Part shown: positions 1 to 10,146 of the stretch, in pieces | How the letters are laid out: every line of letters begins with the position of its first letter | Numbering within the stretch: the stretch's first letter is position 1 | Origin: Vibrio brasiliensis LMG 20546 | Lineage (GTDB): Bacteria; Pseudomonadota; Gammaproteobacteria; Enterobacterales; Vibrionaceae | DNA length: 64,000 bases | Assembly (NCBI RefSeq): GCF_000189255.1 | Contig: NZ_AEVS01000014.1 | Location: 62,001 to 126,000 of the forward strand | Direction of reading: 5' to 3' | Made by a program: the position numbers and the translations under genes | Notes under the pieces: generated by a model | Told to the model about the DNA's origin: nothing | The model's database searches: none | The model's input: the letters and a program-made list of their open reading frames with translations, nothing else

Positions 1-444
1 TTACCAGTGGACATTTTAGGTATGGATAGCCGAATCGTTGGCAATGACCCGTTCCGGATGATCATTAGTCAAAATCAGGCAGACGCGATTCAAACTCCGA
101 TCAAGTATGCTGATTTACCCAACGAATTCGTTTTTCTGTTAGAAAAAGAGCACTGTTTAACAGAACACGCGGTGTCTGCTTGTCAATTAACAGATAAAGA
201 GAAGATTAACCCGTTCTCTGCCACCAGTTTACATACCTTAGTGCAGATGGTCGCTAATGGTATGGGGACTACCTTTATTCCCCAAATGGCGATCGATCAT
301 GGCTTGATTGATAATCAGAATCTGGTTGTTGTCGATGCTCCCGGACAACAGGCTCACCGCCATATAGGTCTGGTTTGGCGACCTAGTTCGTCGCGTGTAA
401 ACACTTTTAATCAATTAGCGGATGTAGTGTCAGAGCTACTTTAG
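1..444 (+). CDS. oxyR2: OxyR2-type LysR peroxide sensor, C-terminal part (cut by window start)
   Basis: This is the C-terminal 147 codons of a LysR-type regulator; the DNA-binding domain lies before the window. It is OxyR-like because the regulatory domain holds two cysteines nine residues apart (HCLTEHAVSAC), the spacing of the redox pair C199/C208 in E. coli OxyR, followed by a conserved ATSL-type segment. Oxidation by hydrogen peroxide would form the disulfide and switch the regulator. The residue two before the first cysteine is Glu (E-H-C), where ordinary OxyR has Gly (G-H-C). That is the feature reported for the hypersensitive OxyR2 of Vibrio vulnificus. In V. cholerae and V. vulnificus oxyR2 sits beside a peroxiredoxin gene, which would be outside this window. 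The gene ends in a strong terminator. Confidence 0.85.
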   Translation, partial: LPVDILGMDSRIVGNDPFRMIISQNQADAIQTPIKYADLPNEFVFLLEKEHCLTEHAVSACQLTDKEKINPFSATSLHTLVQMVANGMGTTFIPQMAIDHGLIDNQNLVVVDAPGQQAHRHIGLVWRPSSSRVNTFNQLADVVSELL

Positions 445-480
445 CGATAAGTATTAGTCGAAGAAATCGATTTCGCCTTA

Positions 481-510
481 AAAAGCACACTAGTTTTAGT
501 GTGCTTTTTA
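481..510 (+). terminator. Rho-independent terminator after oxyR2
   Basis: A perfect 10-bp stem (AAAAGCACAC / GTGTGCTTTT, 481-490 and 499-508) with an 8-base loop ends in a T-run. It lies 37 bases after the oxyR2 stop codon. The flanking A and T tracts could let it act in both directions. Confidence 0.85.
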
Positions 511-537
511 GCATTTTATCCTGTTGGTAAACTTTAT

Positions 538-611
538 CTTGTAAAATTTTACAAGTAAATTTTGATGAAGCTTTCATTAAATTGTGAAATTTCACAGTGT
601 GAATTTTACAA
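538..611. promoter_or_regulatory. Iterated palindromic sites of the TTGTRAAATTTYACAA type
   Basis: Positions 538-555 form a perfect 18-bp palindrome (CTTGTAAAATTTTACAAG). Positions 583-596 form a perfect 14-bp palindrome (TGTGAAATTTCACA). Positions 599-611 (GTGAATTTTACAA and flank) look like a third copy with one base lost. The shared core suggests a dimeric regulator. It does not fit the CRP site, which needs six bases between TGTGA and TCACA, and I cannot assign a regulator. Confidence 0.6.
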
Positions 612-738
612 CTCCTAATTTTTTGACTGTTTGATAATCCGATTGCATATCTCGTCTACCCCCAATGACATAAGGGATTAACCCTTCCTGCTTAAAATTA
701 AACGCGCGTTTGAAACGATTTTACAGTGCCAATTTCAC

Positions 739-753
739 TGTAATTTAATTACG
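739..753. promoter_or_regulatory. HexR-like operator upstream of aceB
   Basis: TGTAATTTAATTACG matches the 15-bp HexR consensus (TGTAATTNAATTACA type) except at the last base. HexR is an RpiR-family regulator of central carbon metabolism in gammaproteobacteria, and comparative work lists glyoxylate shunt genes among its targets. The site lies about 410 bases before the aceB start codon. Confidence 0.6.
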
Positions 754-1162
754 TAACTACTTACGTTTTTAGGGTGGAAAGTACGCCTTTTAGTGGTGCG
801 GAATAAAACTTCGAATTTAACGTTTTGTTTACTTTAGGACTTTTACTCTACTCATGTTTGGTATAGCTTAAATGCAGGCCTAGTAAGACTTATGTCTAGA
901 TTGAAAAGAGTGTTTTGCTCAGTCAATCTAACAGCCAACAAAACAAGAAACCTCATCAGGGAATGGTCATTTAGGAAGTTTGATTGTTGTTTGATAGTTA
1001 CAAATGTAAGCAAGAGAGATTGTGAACCAATCGAATTGATACAGAGGTGGAGTTGGACAGTGGCAATCACTTACGAGCTCATCAGAAGCGTTCGAAGTGC
1101 CAGATAAGTTCAACCAGCCAACTAACGGTTTCATATACAGCAGGATATTTGAGGAAGAAATT

Positions 1163-2809
1163 ATGCTTGCCAACACACCAGAAAGAGATAAAACAACAGT
1201 AGAAGCCCAAGAAACCCTACTTAAAGAAGGCATGCTTGATGTCACTGGTACCCTTTCACCAGAGCATCAGGCGATTTTCCCTGTTGAAGCCCAAACCTTC
1301 TTATCTCTGCTGTGTGCAAAGTTCGCTGGTCGAGTTGATGAACTGCTCGCTGCTCGTGAGGAGAAGCAGGCGCGCATTGACGCAGGTGAACTGCCGGATT
1401 TCCTAGAAGATACGCAAGATATCAGAGAAGGAAGCTGGAAAATTCAAGGGATCCCTAAAGATCTTCAGGACCGTCGCGTTGAAATCACAGGTCCAACAGA
1501 CCGCAAAATGGTGATAAATGCACTGAACGCTAATGTAAAAGTGTTTATGGCTGATTTTGAAGACTCTTTAGCTCCAGCTTGGGACAAGGTACTTGACGGC
1601 CAGATTAACTTGCGTGATGCAGTAAATGGCGACATTAGCTATGACAACCCGGTTAATGGCAAGCACTACCAACTGGAAGAAGATCCTGCGGTTCTAATCT
1701 GTCGTGTACGTGGACTACATCTAAAAGAAAAGCACGTTACCTTTAACGGTCAGGTTATCCCTGGGGCCCTGTTTGACTTTGCGCTTTACTTTTACAACAA
1801 CTACTCAAACTTGTTGCGAAAAGGCAGCGGCCCTTATTTTTACATTCCTAAGCTTCAGTCTCATACCGAAGCAAAATGGTGGAGTGAAGTATTCCACTTT
1901 ACCGAAGATTACTTTGGTCTCGACACCGGAACCATTAAGGCAACAGTACTGATTGAAACGTTGCCAGCAGTGTTTGAAATGGACGAAATCCTATTCTCAC
2001 TCAAAGAACACATTGTTGGCCTTAACTGTGGTCGTTGGGACTACATCTTTAGCTACATCAAAACACTGAGAAAACACCCTGATCGAGTGCTGCCGGACCG
2101 TCAGGTAGTGACAATGGACAAGCCGTTCCTGAACGCGTACTCCCGTTTACTTGTCCGTACTTGTCACAAACGTGGTGCTTTCGCTATGGGAGGTATGGCC
2201 GCCTTCATCCCAGCGAAAGACCCACAAACCAATCAGCAAGTGCTGGACAAGGTATACAACGACAAATCTTTGGAAGCGAACAACGGCCACGATGGCACTT
2301 GGGTAGCGCACCCTGGACTGGCAGACACGGCATTAGCGGTATTTGATCAGGCTCTAGGGCCACACAGCAACCAGGTACATGTGTCGCGTAACCAGGATGC
2401 ACCTGTGACCGCTGAAGATCTATTGGCTCCTTGCGATGGTGACATCACAGAGCAGGGCATGCGCCATAACATTCGTGTCGCGCTGCAGTACATCGAGGCA
2501 TGGATTTCAGGCAATGGTTGTGTGCCTATCTACGGCATGATGGAAGATGCCGCGACAGCAGAAATCTCGCGAGCTTCGATTTGGCAATGGATTCAGCATG
2601 GTAAAGCTCTGGATAACGGCCAGACCGTCACAAATGAGTTGTTCAAACAGTATCTGAGTGAAGAGATCGAAGTCGTTAAACAAGAAGTGGGTGAGGATCG
2701 TTACCAGACAGGTCGCTTCGAAGAGGCCGCTGACTTGATGACTGAGCTTACTACCAGTGACCAACTAACCAATTTCTTAACCATTCCAGGTTACGACTAT
2801 CTGGATTAG
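1163..2809 (+). CDS. aceB: Malate synthase A
   Basis: This enzyme condenses glyoxylate with acetyl-CoA to malate, the second step of the glyoxylate shunt, in the cytosol. The malate synthase signature with GLNCGRWDY is present in the middle of the protein, and the 548-residue length is close to that of E. coli AceB (533). The start at 1163 is chosen because GAGGAAG lies at 1151-1157 at good spacing; an in-frame ATG at 1097 would add 22 residues without a comparable site. aceA follows after 125 bases on the same strand, so the two are probably one operon induced on acetate or fatty acids. Unlike in E. coli, no aceK follows. The HexR-like site far upstream is the likeliest regulatory input. Confidence 0.95.
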   Translation: MLANTPERDKTTVEAQETLLKEGMLDVTGTLSPEHQAIFPVEAQTFLSLLCAKFAGRVDELLAAREEKQARIDAGELPDFLEDTQDIREGSWKIQGIPKDLQDRRVEITGPTDRKMVINALNANVKVFMADFEDSLAPAWDKVLDGQINLRDAVNGDISYDNPVNGKHYQLEEDPAVLICRVRGLHLKEKHVTFNGQVIPGALFDFALYFYNNYSNLLRKGSGPYFYIPKLQSHTEAKWWSEVFHFTEDYFGLDTGTIKATVLIETLPAVFEMDEILFSLKEHIVGLNCGRWDYIFSYIKTLRKHPDRVLPDRQVVTMDKPFLNAYSRLLVRTCHKRGAFAMGGMAAFIPAKDPQTNQQVLDKVYNDKSLEANNGHDGTWVAHPGLADTALAVFDQALGPHSNQVHVSRNQDAPVTAEDLLAPCDGDITEQGMRHNIRVALQYIEAWISGNGCVPIYGMMEDAATAEISRASIWQWIQHGKALDNGQTVTNELFKQYLSEEIEVVKQEVGEDRYQTGRFEEAADLMTELTTSDQLTNFLTIPGYDYLD

Positions 2810-2934
2810 AAACTAACTCCACAACAATAACGTGAATGTTCTAAGGCAGAGATGGATGTACTGCCAAAGAAAAAGGAAAACACAGCGCCCGTTAATACAA
2901 CATAAGAAGCGCTCATCAATAGAGGGATAGACCG

Positions 2935-4248
2935 ATGACTAACTTAACTCGCCGCCAACAAATTGAAGCTCTAGAAAAAGATTGGGCAACCAATCCTCGC
3001 TGGAAAAACGTAAAACGTCCTTACTCTGCGGAAGAGGTTGTTGAACTACGTGGCTCAATGGTACCTGCAAATACCATCGCTCAGCGTGGTGCTGACAAAC
3101 TATGGTCACTAGTAAACGGTGACGCTAAGAAAGGTTACGTAAACTGTCTGGGCGCACTAACTGGCGGTCAAGCAGTACAGCAAGCGAAAGCGGGTATCGA
3201 AGCGATTTACCTTTCAGGCTGGCAGGTTGCAGCAGATAACAACACTGCTTCAACTATGTACCCAGACCAATCTCTATACCCGGTAGATTCTGTACCGTCA
3301 GTAGTTAAGCGTATTAACAACTCATTCCGTCGTGCTGACCAAATCCAGTGGTCAAACGGTAAATCACCAGCAGACGAAGGTGGTATCGATTACTTCCTAC
3401 CAATCGTAGCTGATGCTGAAGCTGGTTTTGGTGGTGTACTGAACGCTTACGAACTAATGAAGTCTATGATTGACGCTGGTGCTGCTGGTGTTCACTTCGA
3501 AGACCAATTAGCTTCAGTTAAGAAGTGTGGTCACATGGGCGGTAAAGTTCTTGTACCTACTCAAGAAGCGGTTCAAAAACTGGTTGCAGCTCGTCTGGCG
3601 GCAGACGTTTCTGGTACGACAACACTTGTTATCGCTCGTACAGATGCGAACGCAGCTGACCTGCTAACGTCTGACTGTGATGCATACGATAAAGACTTCA
3701 TCGTTGGTGAGCGTACTCAGGAAGGTTTCTACCGCGTACGTGCTGGTATCGACCAGGCAATCGCTCGTGGCCTTGCTTACGCACCATACGCAGACCTAAT
3801 CTGGTGTGAAACTGCAACACCATGTCTGGAAGAAGCGCGTAAGTTTGCTGAAGCAATTCACGCTGAGTACCCAGATCAGCTACTGGCTTACAACTGTTCT
3901 CCATCTTTCAACTGGGAGAAGAACCTGGACGCAGAAACAATTGCTAAGTTCCAGCAAGAGCTTTCTGACATGGGTTACAAGTACCAGTTCATCACGTTGG
4001 CAGGTATCCACAACATGTGGTTCAACATGTTCGAACTTGCGCACGACTACGCTCAAGGTGAAGGCATGCGTCACTACGTTGAAAAAGTTCAGCGTCCTGA
4101 GTTCCAAGCTGCTGAGAAAGGCTACACGTTCGTTGCTCACCAGCAAGAAGTGGGTACTGGTTACTTCGATAAGATGACCAACACAATTCAAGGTGGTAAT
4201 TCTTCTGTAACAGCACTTACAGGTTCAACAGAAGAAGACCAATTTTAA
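2935..4248 (+). CDS. aceA: Isocitrate lyase
   Basis: This enzyme cleaves isocitrate to glyoxylate and succinate, the first step of the glyoxylate shunt. The active-site signature KKCGHMGGK lies near residue 190, preceded by the metal-binding region [10 protein letters not shown]. The 437-residue length is near the E. coli enzyme (434). GAGGGA at 2921 precedes the ATG. A strong terminator lies 107 bases after the stop, so aceB-aceA form the whole unit. No aceK (isocitrate dehydrogenase kinase) is found here, so flux control must be encoded elsewhere or work differently. Confidence 0.97.
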   Translation: MTNLTRRQQIEALEKDWATNPRWKNVKRPYSAEEVVELRGSMVPANTIAQRGADKLWSLVNGDAKKGYVNCLGALTGGQAVQQAKAGIEAIYLSGWQVAADNNTASTMYPDQSLYPVDSVPSVVKRINNSFRRADQIQWSNGKSPADEGGIDYFLPIVADAEAGFGGVLNAYELMKSMIDAGAAGVHFEDQLASVKKCGHMGGKVLVPTQEAVQKLVAARLAADVSGTTTLVIARTDANAADLLTSDCDAYDKDFIVGERTQEGFYRVRAGIDQAIARGLAYAPYADLIWCETATPCLEEARKFAEAIHAEYPDQLLAYNCSPSFNWEKNLDAETIAKFQQELSDMGYKYQFITLAGIHNMWFNMFELAHDYAQGEGMRHYVEKVQRPEFQAAEKGYTFVAHQQEVGTGYFDKMTNTIQGGNSSVTALTGSTEEDQF

Positions 4249-4354
4249 TCCCTTAGCCATTAATACCCTGCCTGGCGAGTCAAAAATGCAGGCTTTGATT
4301 CGCTAGCCTTTGGGTATAGATATTCTGTTTAGGCATAAACTTTGACATGCTTTT

Positions 4355-4381
4355 GAGCGGTGCAGACCGCTCTTTTTTTTT
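4355..4381 (+). terminator. Rho-independent terminator after aceA
   Basis: A 7-bp GC-rich stem (GAGCGGT at 4355-4361, ACCGCTC at 4366-4372) with a four-base loop is followed by nine T residues. It marks the end of the aceB-aceA transcript. Confidence 0.92.
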
Positions 4382-4595
4382 GCCTGTAATTTCTACACCC
4401 CTAGTTTCAAGTACCCTTTTTCACTCCCTGTATAGCGGCGCTGTACAAGTCAGTTTCAGCTTGTGGGTGCGGTATTTTTCAACGGCAGATAGATAGGTGT
4501 AGCCTGCTCAGAGTGAGCGGTAAGCCAAAGAGGATGTGGCATCGGTGCCCACTCTCAGAGAGTAAGCACCGGAAAGTGTTGAGCATTAAGGGCGA
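4382..4595. other. Spacer aceA-CBS gene, one hairpin
   Basis: The spacer between the aceA terminator and the convergent CBS-domain gene has no credible coding frame. It contains one interrupted hairpin at 4543-4571 (CGGTGC..ACTCT / AGAGT..GCACCG) just downstream of the CBS gene, without a T-run on either strand. It may be a weak or Rho-assisted 3' end. Confidence 0.4.
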
Positions 4596-5036
4596 TTAAT
4601 CGATCTCTTCTGGCTCTGCTTCTTCTTGTAACTCGAGCAAATTAATCGCGATTGAAACAAAGTCGCTGTCGGTGATGATCCCCACCAGTTGACCCTTTTC
4701 TACCACAGGTAAACAGCCCACTTTATGCTTTTGCATATAGATAGCGCTCTCTTTTAAGCCTGCTTGTGGCGCTGCGGTCATGACGCCGGTTTTCATCACT
4801 TCGTAAAGTGGCGTATTGAGAGTGAAGGACTGGTTTTGTGGAATTTGTTGTAGACTCGATTCTTGCGCGGCTAAGACATCACGTTGTGATACTACTCCGA
4901 GTAGTTTTCTGTCTGCATCGATGATGGGTATATGGCGGATGTCGAGTGCTTCCATCATGCTTTTAGCATCAGCAAGATTATGTGAGCGAAGAAGCGTATG
5001 GGGACTACGCGTCATCATGTCTTCTACTTTAATCAT
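4596..5036 (-). CDS. Twin CBS-domain protein (AcuB-like)
   Basis: The 146 residues are almost entirely a tandem pair of CBS domains, about 1-60 and 75-135, with the typical start VEDMMTRSPHTL and a repeated GVVSQRDVL / GIITDSDFV strand-helix signature. Such stand-alone pairs bind adenine nucleotides and sense energy state; the closest named family is AcuB of acetoin utilisation. No partner domain is attached, so the target is unknown. AGGAGG precedes the ATG. The acidic tail (EEAEPEEID) is typical of small soluble proteins. It converges on aceBA but is not part of that operon. Confidence 0.85.
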   Translation of the reverse strand: MIKVEDMMTRSPHTLLRSHNLADAKSMMEALDIRHIPIIDADRKLLGVVSQRDVLAAQESSLQQIPQNQSFTLNTPLYEVMKTGVMTAAPQAGLKESAIYMQKHKVGCLPVVEKGQLVGIITDSDFVSIAINLLELQEEAEPEEID

Positions 5037-5230
5037 GACTGCCTCCTGAAGTTATACTTTACCCTTTAAATATAGTGATTTTCTTGCACGGAGTATGAGA
5101 GCTACTCGCGTTTTATTATCATAACCCTGCTTTTTTTGTGGTAAATCAATTGTTGATTAATTCTGCCTTGAAATGCCAGTGACAGATGCTGTTATTGCTT
5201 AAATGATTACAATAATTCACATCTCTTTTC

Positions 5231-5258
5231 TTGATATTGCTCTCATGCAGAATATACT
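5231..5258 (+). promoter_or_regulatory. Sigma70-type promoter for the queA cluster
   Basis: TTGATA (5231-5236) and TATACT (5253-5258) are separated by 16 bases and lie about 85 bases before the queA start. The rest of the 305-base divergent spacer 5037-5341 is AT-rich with no other gene or strong hairpin. Confidence 0.55.
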
Positions 5259-5341
5259 AGTCGGCTGCGAAAAACTCGTCGTCTGTTTGTGACAGAATCA
5301 GTTCGACTCACATTAAGAAACCACGACAAAAGATTAGTAAC

Positions 5342-6403
5342 ATGCAAGTATCAGATTTCCATTTTGACTTACCGGATGAGCTTATTGCTCGTTATCCTCA
5401 GCCAGAACGCACTGCGAGCCGTTTACTACAGATGGACGGTAATACGGGTGAGCTTGTTGATGGCACATTTACCGATGTGTTGGAGCAAGTACAACCGGGT
5501 GATTTAGTGGTGTTCAACAACACTCGCGTGATCCCAGCGCGTATGTTTGGTCGTAAAGAGTCGGGCGGTAAGTTAGAAGTTTTGGTCGAGCGCGTTGTTG
5601 ACGAGAAGAGCATTCTGGCTCACGTTCGTTGCTCAAAATCACCAAAGCCAGGCAGTACGATTTTTGTCGGTGAGAATGATGAGTTTTCTGCAGAAATGGT
5701 GGCACGCCATGATGCGTTGTTTGAACTGAAGTTCAACTCAGAGCAGAACGTGCTGGCGGTACTGGAAGAGATTGGTCATATGCCGCTTCCTCCCTATATC
5801 GACCGCCCGGATGAAGATTCAGATAAAGAGCGTTACCAGACGGTTTATAACCAAAAGCCGGGTGCGGTAGCGGCACCGACTGCCGGTTTGCACTTTGACG
5901 AACCTCTACTGGAAAAGATTAAAGCGAAAGGTGCTGAGTTTGCTTACGTTACTCTGCACGTTGGCGCAGGTACCTTCCAGCCAGTGAAAGTGGATGATAT
6001 TCATGATCACCACATGCATGCAGAATACGTTGAAGTACCGCAAGAAGTGGTTGATGCGATTAATGCAGCTAAAGCTCGTGGTGGCCGTATTGTTGCCGTT
6101 GGTACCACATCCGTTCGCTCATTAGAGAGTGCAGCACAAGATGCGCTGAAGAAGGGCACTGAACTGGTTCCTTTCTTTGGTGATACAGAGATCTTCATCT
6201 ACCCAGGTTACCAATATCAGTTAGTAGACTGTTTGATTACTAACTTTCACCTGCCAGAATCAACACTGATCATGCTGGTTAGTGCGTTTGCAGGTTATGA
6301 AAATACGATGAACGCGTATAAGCACGCTGTAGAGAACAAGTACCGCTTCTTCTCGTATGGCGATTCGATGTTCATAAAAAAGAAACTAGCTACGAGTTCC
6401 TAG
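5342..6403 (+). CDS. queA: S-adenosylmethionine:tRNA ribosyltransferase-isomerase
   Basis: QueA transfers and isomerises the ribosyl part of S-adenosylmethionine onto preQ1 at tRNA position 34, giving epoxyqueuosine. The 353-residue length and the motifs [13 protein letters not shown] at the N-terminus, the TAGLHF segment, [10 protein letters not shown] and the FHLPESTL region near the C-terminus are typical of the family. It is followed by tgt, which inserts preQ1 into the same tRNAs, so two consecutive steps of queuosine synthesis are encoded together. The ribosome binding site is weak. The 3' side runs into a short tandem repeat. Confidence 0.97.
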   Translation: MQVSDFHFDLPDELIARYPQPERTASRLLQMDGNTGELVDGTFTDVLEQVQPGDLVVFNNTRVIPARMFGRKESGGKLEVLVERVVDEKSILAHVRCSKSPKPGSTIFVGENDEFSAEMVARHDALFELKFNSEQNVLAVLEEIGHMPLPPYIDRPDEDSDKERYQTVYNQKPGAVAAPTAGLHFDEPLLEKIKAKGAEFAYVTLHVGAGTFQPVKVDDIHDHHMHAEYVEVPQEVVDAINAAKARGGRIVAVGTTSVRSLESAAQDALKKGTELVPFFGDTEIFIYPGYQYQLVDCLITNFHLPESTLIMLVSAFAGYENTMNAYKHAVENKYRFFSYGDSMFIKKKLATSS

Positions 6404-6420
6404 TCGCTAGAAACTGAAAT

Positions 6421-6470
6421 CTAGAGACTAGAGACTAGAGACTAGAGACTAGAGACTAGAGGCTAGAGAC
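6421..6470. repeat. 7-bp tandem repeat (CTAGAGA)7 between queA and tgt
   Basis: Seven head-to-tail copies of CTAGAGA occupy 6421-6469. The sixth copy ends in G instead of A. A partial copy (GCTAGAAACT) precedes them around 6408. The array lies in the untranslated gap of an operon, so copy-number change by slippage would not shift a reading frame but would change messenger RNA spacing. Confidence 0.9.
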
Positions 6471-6580
6471 TTAAACAATTTACGAGTGCTAGCAGTAAGC
6501 TAGGAAGCAGAGTAATCGGTTATTCTGCATCTCGCATGGAAGGCGACCGCTCCTCATAGAGCTTAAAGCTCTGAACTTAA

Positions 6581-7750
<1,170 letters not shown>

Positions 7751-7769
7751 AGACAGATTTAAAGAATTA

Positions 7770-7798
7770 AAGCCTTTGGCATTATGCCAGAGGCTTTT
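7770..7798 (+). terminator. Weak terminator or attenuator between tgt and yajC
   Basis: AAGCCTTTGGC pairs with GCCAGAGGCTT, with one mismatch, around the loop ATTAT. Only four T residues follow, so read-through to yajC is likely. Confidence 0.55.
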
Positions 7799-7924
7799 GC
7801 TAATAAAGTAGGCAGACGCAAGCTATTTTTGAGAGAGCGATCTCTATTAGTCACTTCCAGACTTGAAACTAAATTGCGAAAGCCCAACTTGGATACCAAT
7901 AAAAAGTAATAGAGGACTATTTTA

Positions 7925-8254
7925 ATGTTTATTAATCAAGCTCACGCAGCAGCTGAAGGTGCACCAGCAGGTGGCGGTTTCGAAATGCTAATCATGCTAG
8001 GCATGTTCGCGGTGATCTTCTACTTCATGATCTACCGTCCACAAGCTAAGCGTGTAAAAGAGCACAAGAACCTAATGGCGTCTATGGGTAAAGGTGATGA
8101 AGTTCTGACAAGCGGTGGCCTAGTAGGTAAGATCACTAAGATCGCTGAAGACAACGACTACATCTCTATCGAGCTAAACACGAATAACGAAGTTGTTATC
8201 AAGAAAGACTTCGTTACAGCAGTGCTACCAAAAGGTACGCTGAAATCTCTATAA
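7925..8254 (+). CDS. yajC: Sec translocon accessory protein YajC
   Basis: This 109-residue membrane protein has one transmembrane helix at about residues 20-40 (MLIMLGMFAVIFYFMIY), then the family motif RPQAKR and a small cytoplasmic domain with GDEVLTSGGLVGKI. YajC associates with SecDF and SecYEG and also binds the AcrB pump in E. coli. AGAGGAC precedes the ATG. It lies 21 bases before secD, the classical yajC-secD-secF order. Confidence 0.95.
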   Translation: MFINQAHAAAEGAPAGGGFEMLIMLGMFAVIFYFMIYRPQAKRVKEHKNLMASMGKGDEVLTSGGLVGKITKIAEDNDYISIELNTNNEVVIKKDFVTAVLPKGTLKSL

Positions 8255-8275
8255 AACAGCTTAAGGATCCTCGCT

Positions 8276-10132
8276 GTGCTTAACCGCTATCCGTTGTGGA
8301 AGTACTTGATGGTGGTGTTTACCATCGCTATCGCAGCATTGTATGCACTTCCGAATATCTACGGTGAAGATCCGGCAATTCAAGTTACAGGGGCGCGTGG
8401 CGCCTCTGTAGATATGTCGACGCTGGATTCTGTCACTCAAGCTCTTGATAAACAGGGCTTATCTCATAAATCCATTGCTCTAGAAAATGGATCCATTCTT
8501 GTTCGCTTCAATGACACTGATACTCAGATTAGTGCTCGTGATGTAATCAGCGAAGCGATGGGTAACGATAAAATTGTTGCTCTTAACCTTGCTCCTGCTA
8601 CTCCAGACTGGCTTGAATCTATTGGCGCAGCGCCGATGAAGCTAGGCCTTGACCTACGTGGTGGTGTTCACTTCTTAATGGAAGTGGATATGGACGCTGC
8701 GATGGAAAAACTGGTTGGACAGCAAGAAGAAGCGTTCCGTAGTGAACTTCGTGAAGAGAAAATCCGCTACCGCGCGATTCGCCCTTCAGGCAAAGATGCC
8801 GTTGAAGTTTTACTGCGTAATGAAGAACAACTTGCCGAAGCTCAGCGCGTTCTTGAGCAAAACCACCCTGATATGATCTTTGTTGATTCCGCATCAGATG
8901 GTCGTTTTTCTCTAATTGCTACCTTTACTGAGCAACGTCTTACAGAAATTCGCAACTACGCTGTTGAACAGAACATTACGATTCTGCGTAACCGTGTTAA
9001 CGAACTGGGTGTTGCAGAACCTCTAGTTCAACGTCAGGGCGCAAGCCGTATTGTTGTTGAGCTACCAGGTGTTCAGGATACTGCTCGTGCGAAAGAAATC
9101 CTTGGTGCGACAGCAACACTTGAGTTCCGTGAAGTGGATTCAAAAGCTGATCTTGCCGCTGCAGCAAGTGGTCGTGCACCAGCAGGTAGCGAAATCAAAC
9201 AAGATCGCGATGGTCGCCCTGTTGTGCTTAAAAAGCGTGTAATCTTAGGCGGTTCTAGCATTACTGATGCAAGTTCTAGTGTTGATGAGTACGGTCGTCC
9301 ACAGGTTAACATCTCGCTTGATAGCGAAGGTGGTAACAAGATGGCAGCCTTCTCGCGTCAGAACATTGGTAAGCTGATGGCTACCGTGTTTGCTGAGTAC
9401 AAAGACAGTGGTCGTCGTACTCCTGAAGGCAAAGTTATCCTGACTAAGCATGAAGAAGTGATCAACCAGGCGACGATTCAGTCAGCTCTTGGTCGTAACT
9501 TCCGTATTACGGGTATTGATTCAGCCGCAGAAGCTCACAACCTGGCACTACTACTTCGTGCTGGTGCTCTGATCGCGCCAATCTCAATTGTCGAAGAGCG
9601 TACTATTGGTCCTTCAATGGGTCAGCAGAACATCGACATGGGTATTCAGGCGATGATCTGGGGTATGGTGGCAGTTATGCTATTTACCCTGATGTACTAC
9701 CGTAAGTTTGGTCTGATTGCCAACGTAGCGTTAATGGCGAACCTTGTACTGATTATTGGTGTTATGTCGATGATCCCAGGTGCAACCATGACTCTGCCTG
9801 GTATCGCAGGTATCGTGCTTACCGTTGGTATGGCGGTCGATGCTAACGTACTGATCTTCGAGCGTATTCGTGAAGAGCTACGTGATGGACGCAGTCCTCA
9901 ACAAGCGATTCACCAAGGTTACGCTAACGCATTCAGTACCATTGCCGATGCGAACATCACGACCTTGATTACCGCGATTATCCTGTTTGCTGTCGGTACC
10001 GGCGCAATCAAAGGCTTTGCTGTAACACTGTCTATCGGTATTTTAACTTCTATGTTTACTGCTATTGTCGGAACACGTTGTATCGTGAACCTGGCATACG
10101 GTGGTAAGCGCATCAACAAACTGTCGATCTAA
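8276..10132 (+). CDS. secD: Protein translocase subunit SecD
   Basis: SecD and SecF use the ion gradient to pull exported proteins out of the SecYEG channel on the periplasmic side. The 618 residues show one N-terminal helix, a large periplasmic domain (about 35-440) and five C-terminal helices. The family motifs [15 protein letters not shown] (near residue 122) and the transmembrane [17 protein letters not shown] are intact. The start is GTG, with AAGGA about 10 bases upstream. Vibrio SecDF is driven by sodium in characterised species, which cannot be read from this sequence. No VemP-type arrest peptide is visible upstream, as would be expected for the second, inducible secDF of some vibrios. 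Confidence 0.97.
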   Translation: MLNRYPLWKYLMVVFTIAIAALYALPNIYGEDPAIQVTGARGASVDMSTLDSVTQALDKQGLSHKSIALENGSILVRFNDTDTQISARDVISEAMGNDKIVALNLAPATPDWLESIGAAPMKLGLDLRGGVHFLMEVDMDAAMEKLVGQQEEAFRSELREEKIRYRAIRPSGKDAVEVLLRNEEQLAEAQRVLEQNHPDMIFVDSASDGRFSLIATFTEQRLTEIRNYAVEQNITILRNRVNELGVAEPLVQRQGASRIVVELPGVQDTARAKEILGATATLEFREVDSKADLAAAASGRAPAGSEIKQDRDGRPVVLKKRVILGGSSITDASSSVDEYGRPQVNISLDSEGGNKMAAFSRQNIGKLMATVFAEYKDSGRRTPEGKVILTKHEEVINQATIQSALGRNFRITGIDSAAEAHNLALLLRAGALIAPISIVEERTIGPSMGQQNIDMGIQAMIWGMVAVMLFTLMYYRKFGLIANVALMANLVLIIGVMSMIPGATMTLPGIAGIVLTVGMAVDANVLIFERIREELRDGRSPQQAIHQGYANAFSTIADANITTLITAIILFAVGTGAIKGFAVTLSIGILTSMFTAIVGTRCIVNLAYGGKRINKLSI

Positions 10133-10146
10133 GGCTGGGAATTAGT

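Larger units (their letters stand above)
445..1162. other. 718-base spacer oxyR2-aceB: palindromes and long leader, no gene
   Basis: After the oxyR2 terminator this spacer holds palindromes at 538-555 and 583-596 with a degenerate third copy at 599-611, an interrupted repeat AAGGG/CCCTT near 672-687, AACGCGCGTT at 701-710, and a HexR-like operator at 739-753. From about 760 to 1150 no convincing coding frame or strong hairpin is visible. If transcription starts close to the HexR-like site, the aceB leader would be about 400 bases. The short plus-strand frame at 892-1107 lacks a good ribosome binding site and resembles no family I know. Confidence 0.6.

Noticed and set aside
583-596. CRP site reading of TGTGAAATTTCACA
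   Set aside because: CRP sites need six bases between TGTGA and TCACA; here there are four, and the neighbouring copy with TGTAAAA argues for another regulator.
892-1107. Plus-strand frame of 71 codons in the aceB leader
   Set aside because: No ribosome binding site, no family resemblance, and it overlaps other equally long frames on the opposite strand; it is expected by chance in a long spacer.
3806-4191. Frames over 100 codons on both strands inside aceA
   Set aside because: They lie within the well-conserved isocitrate lyase gene and have compositions (Ser/Leu/Thr-rich) typical of off-frame readings of biased codons.
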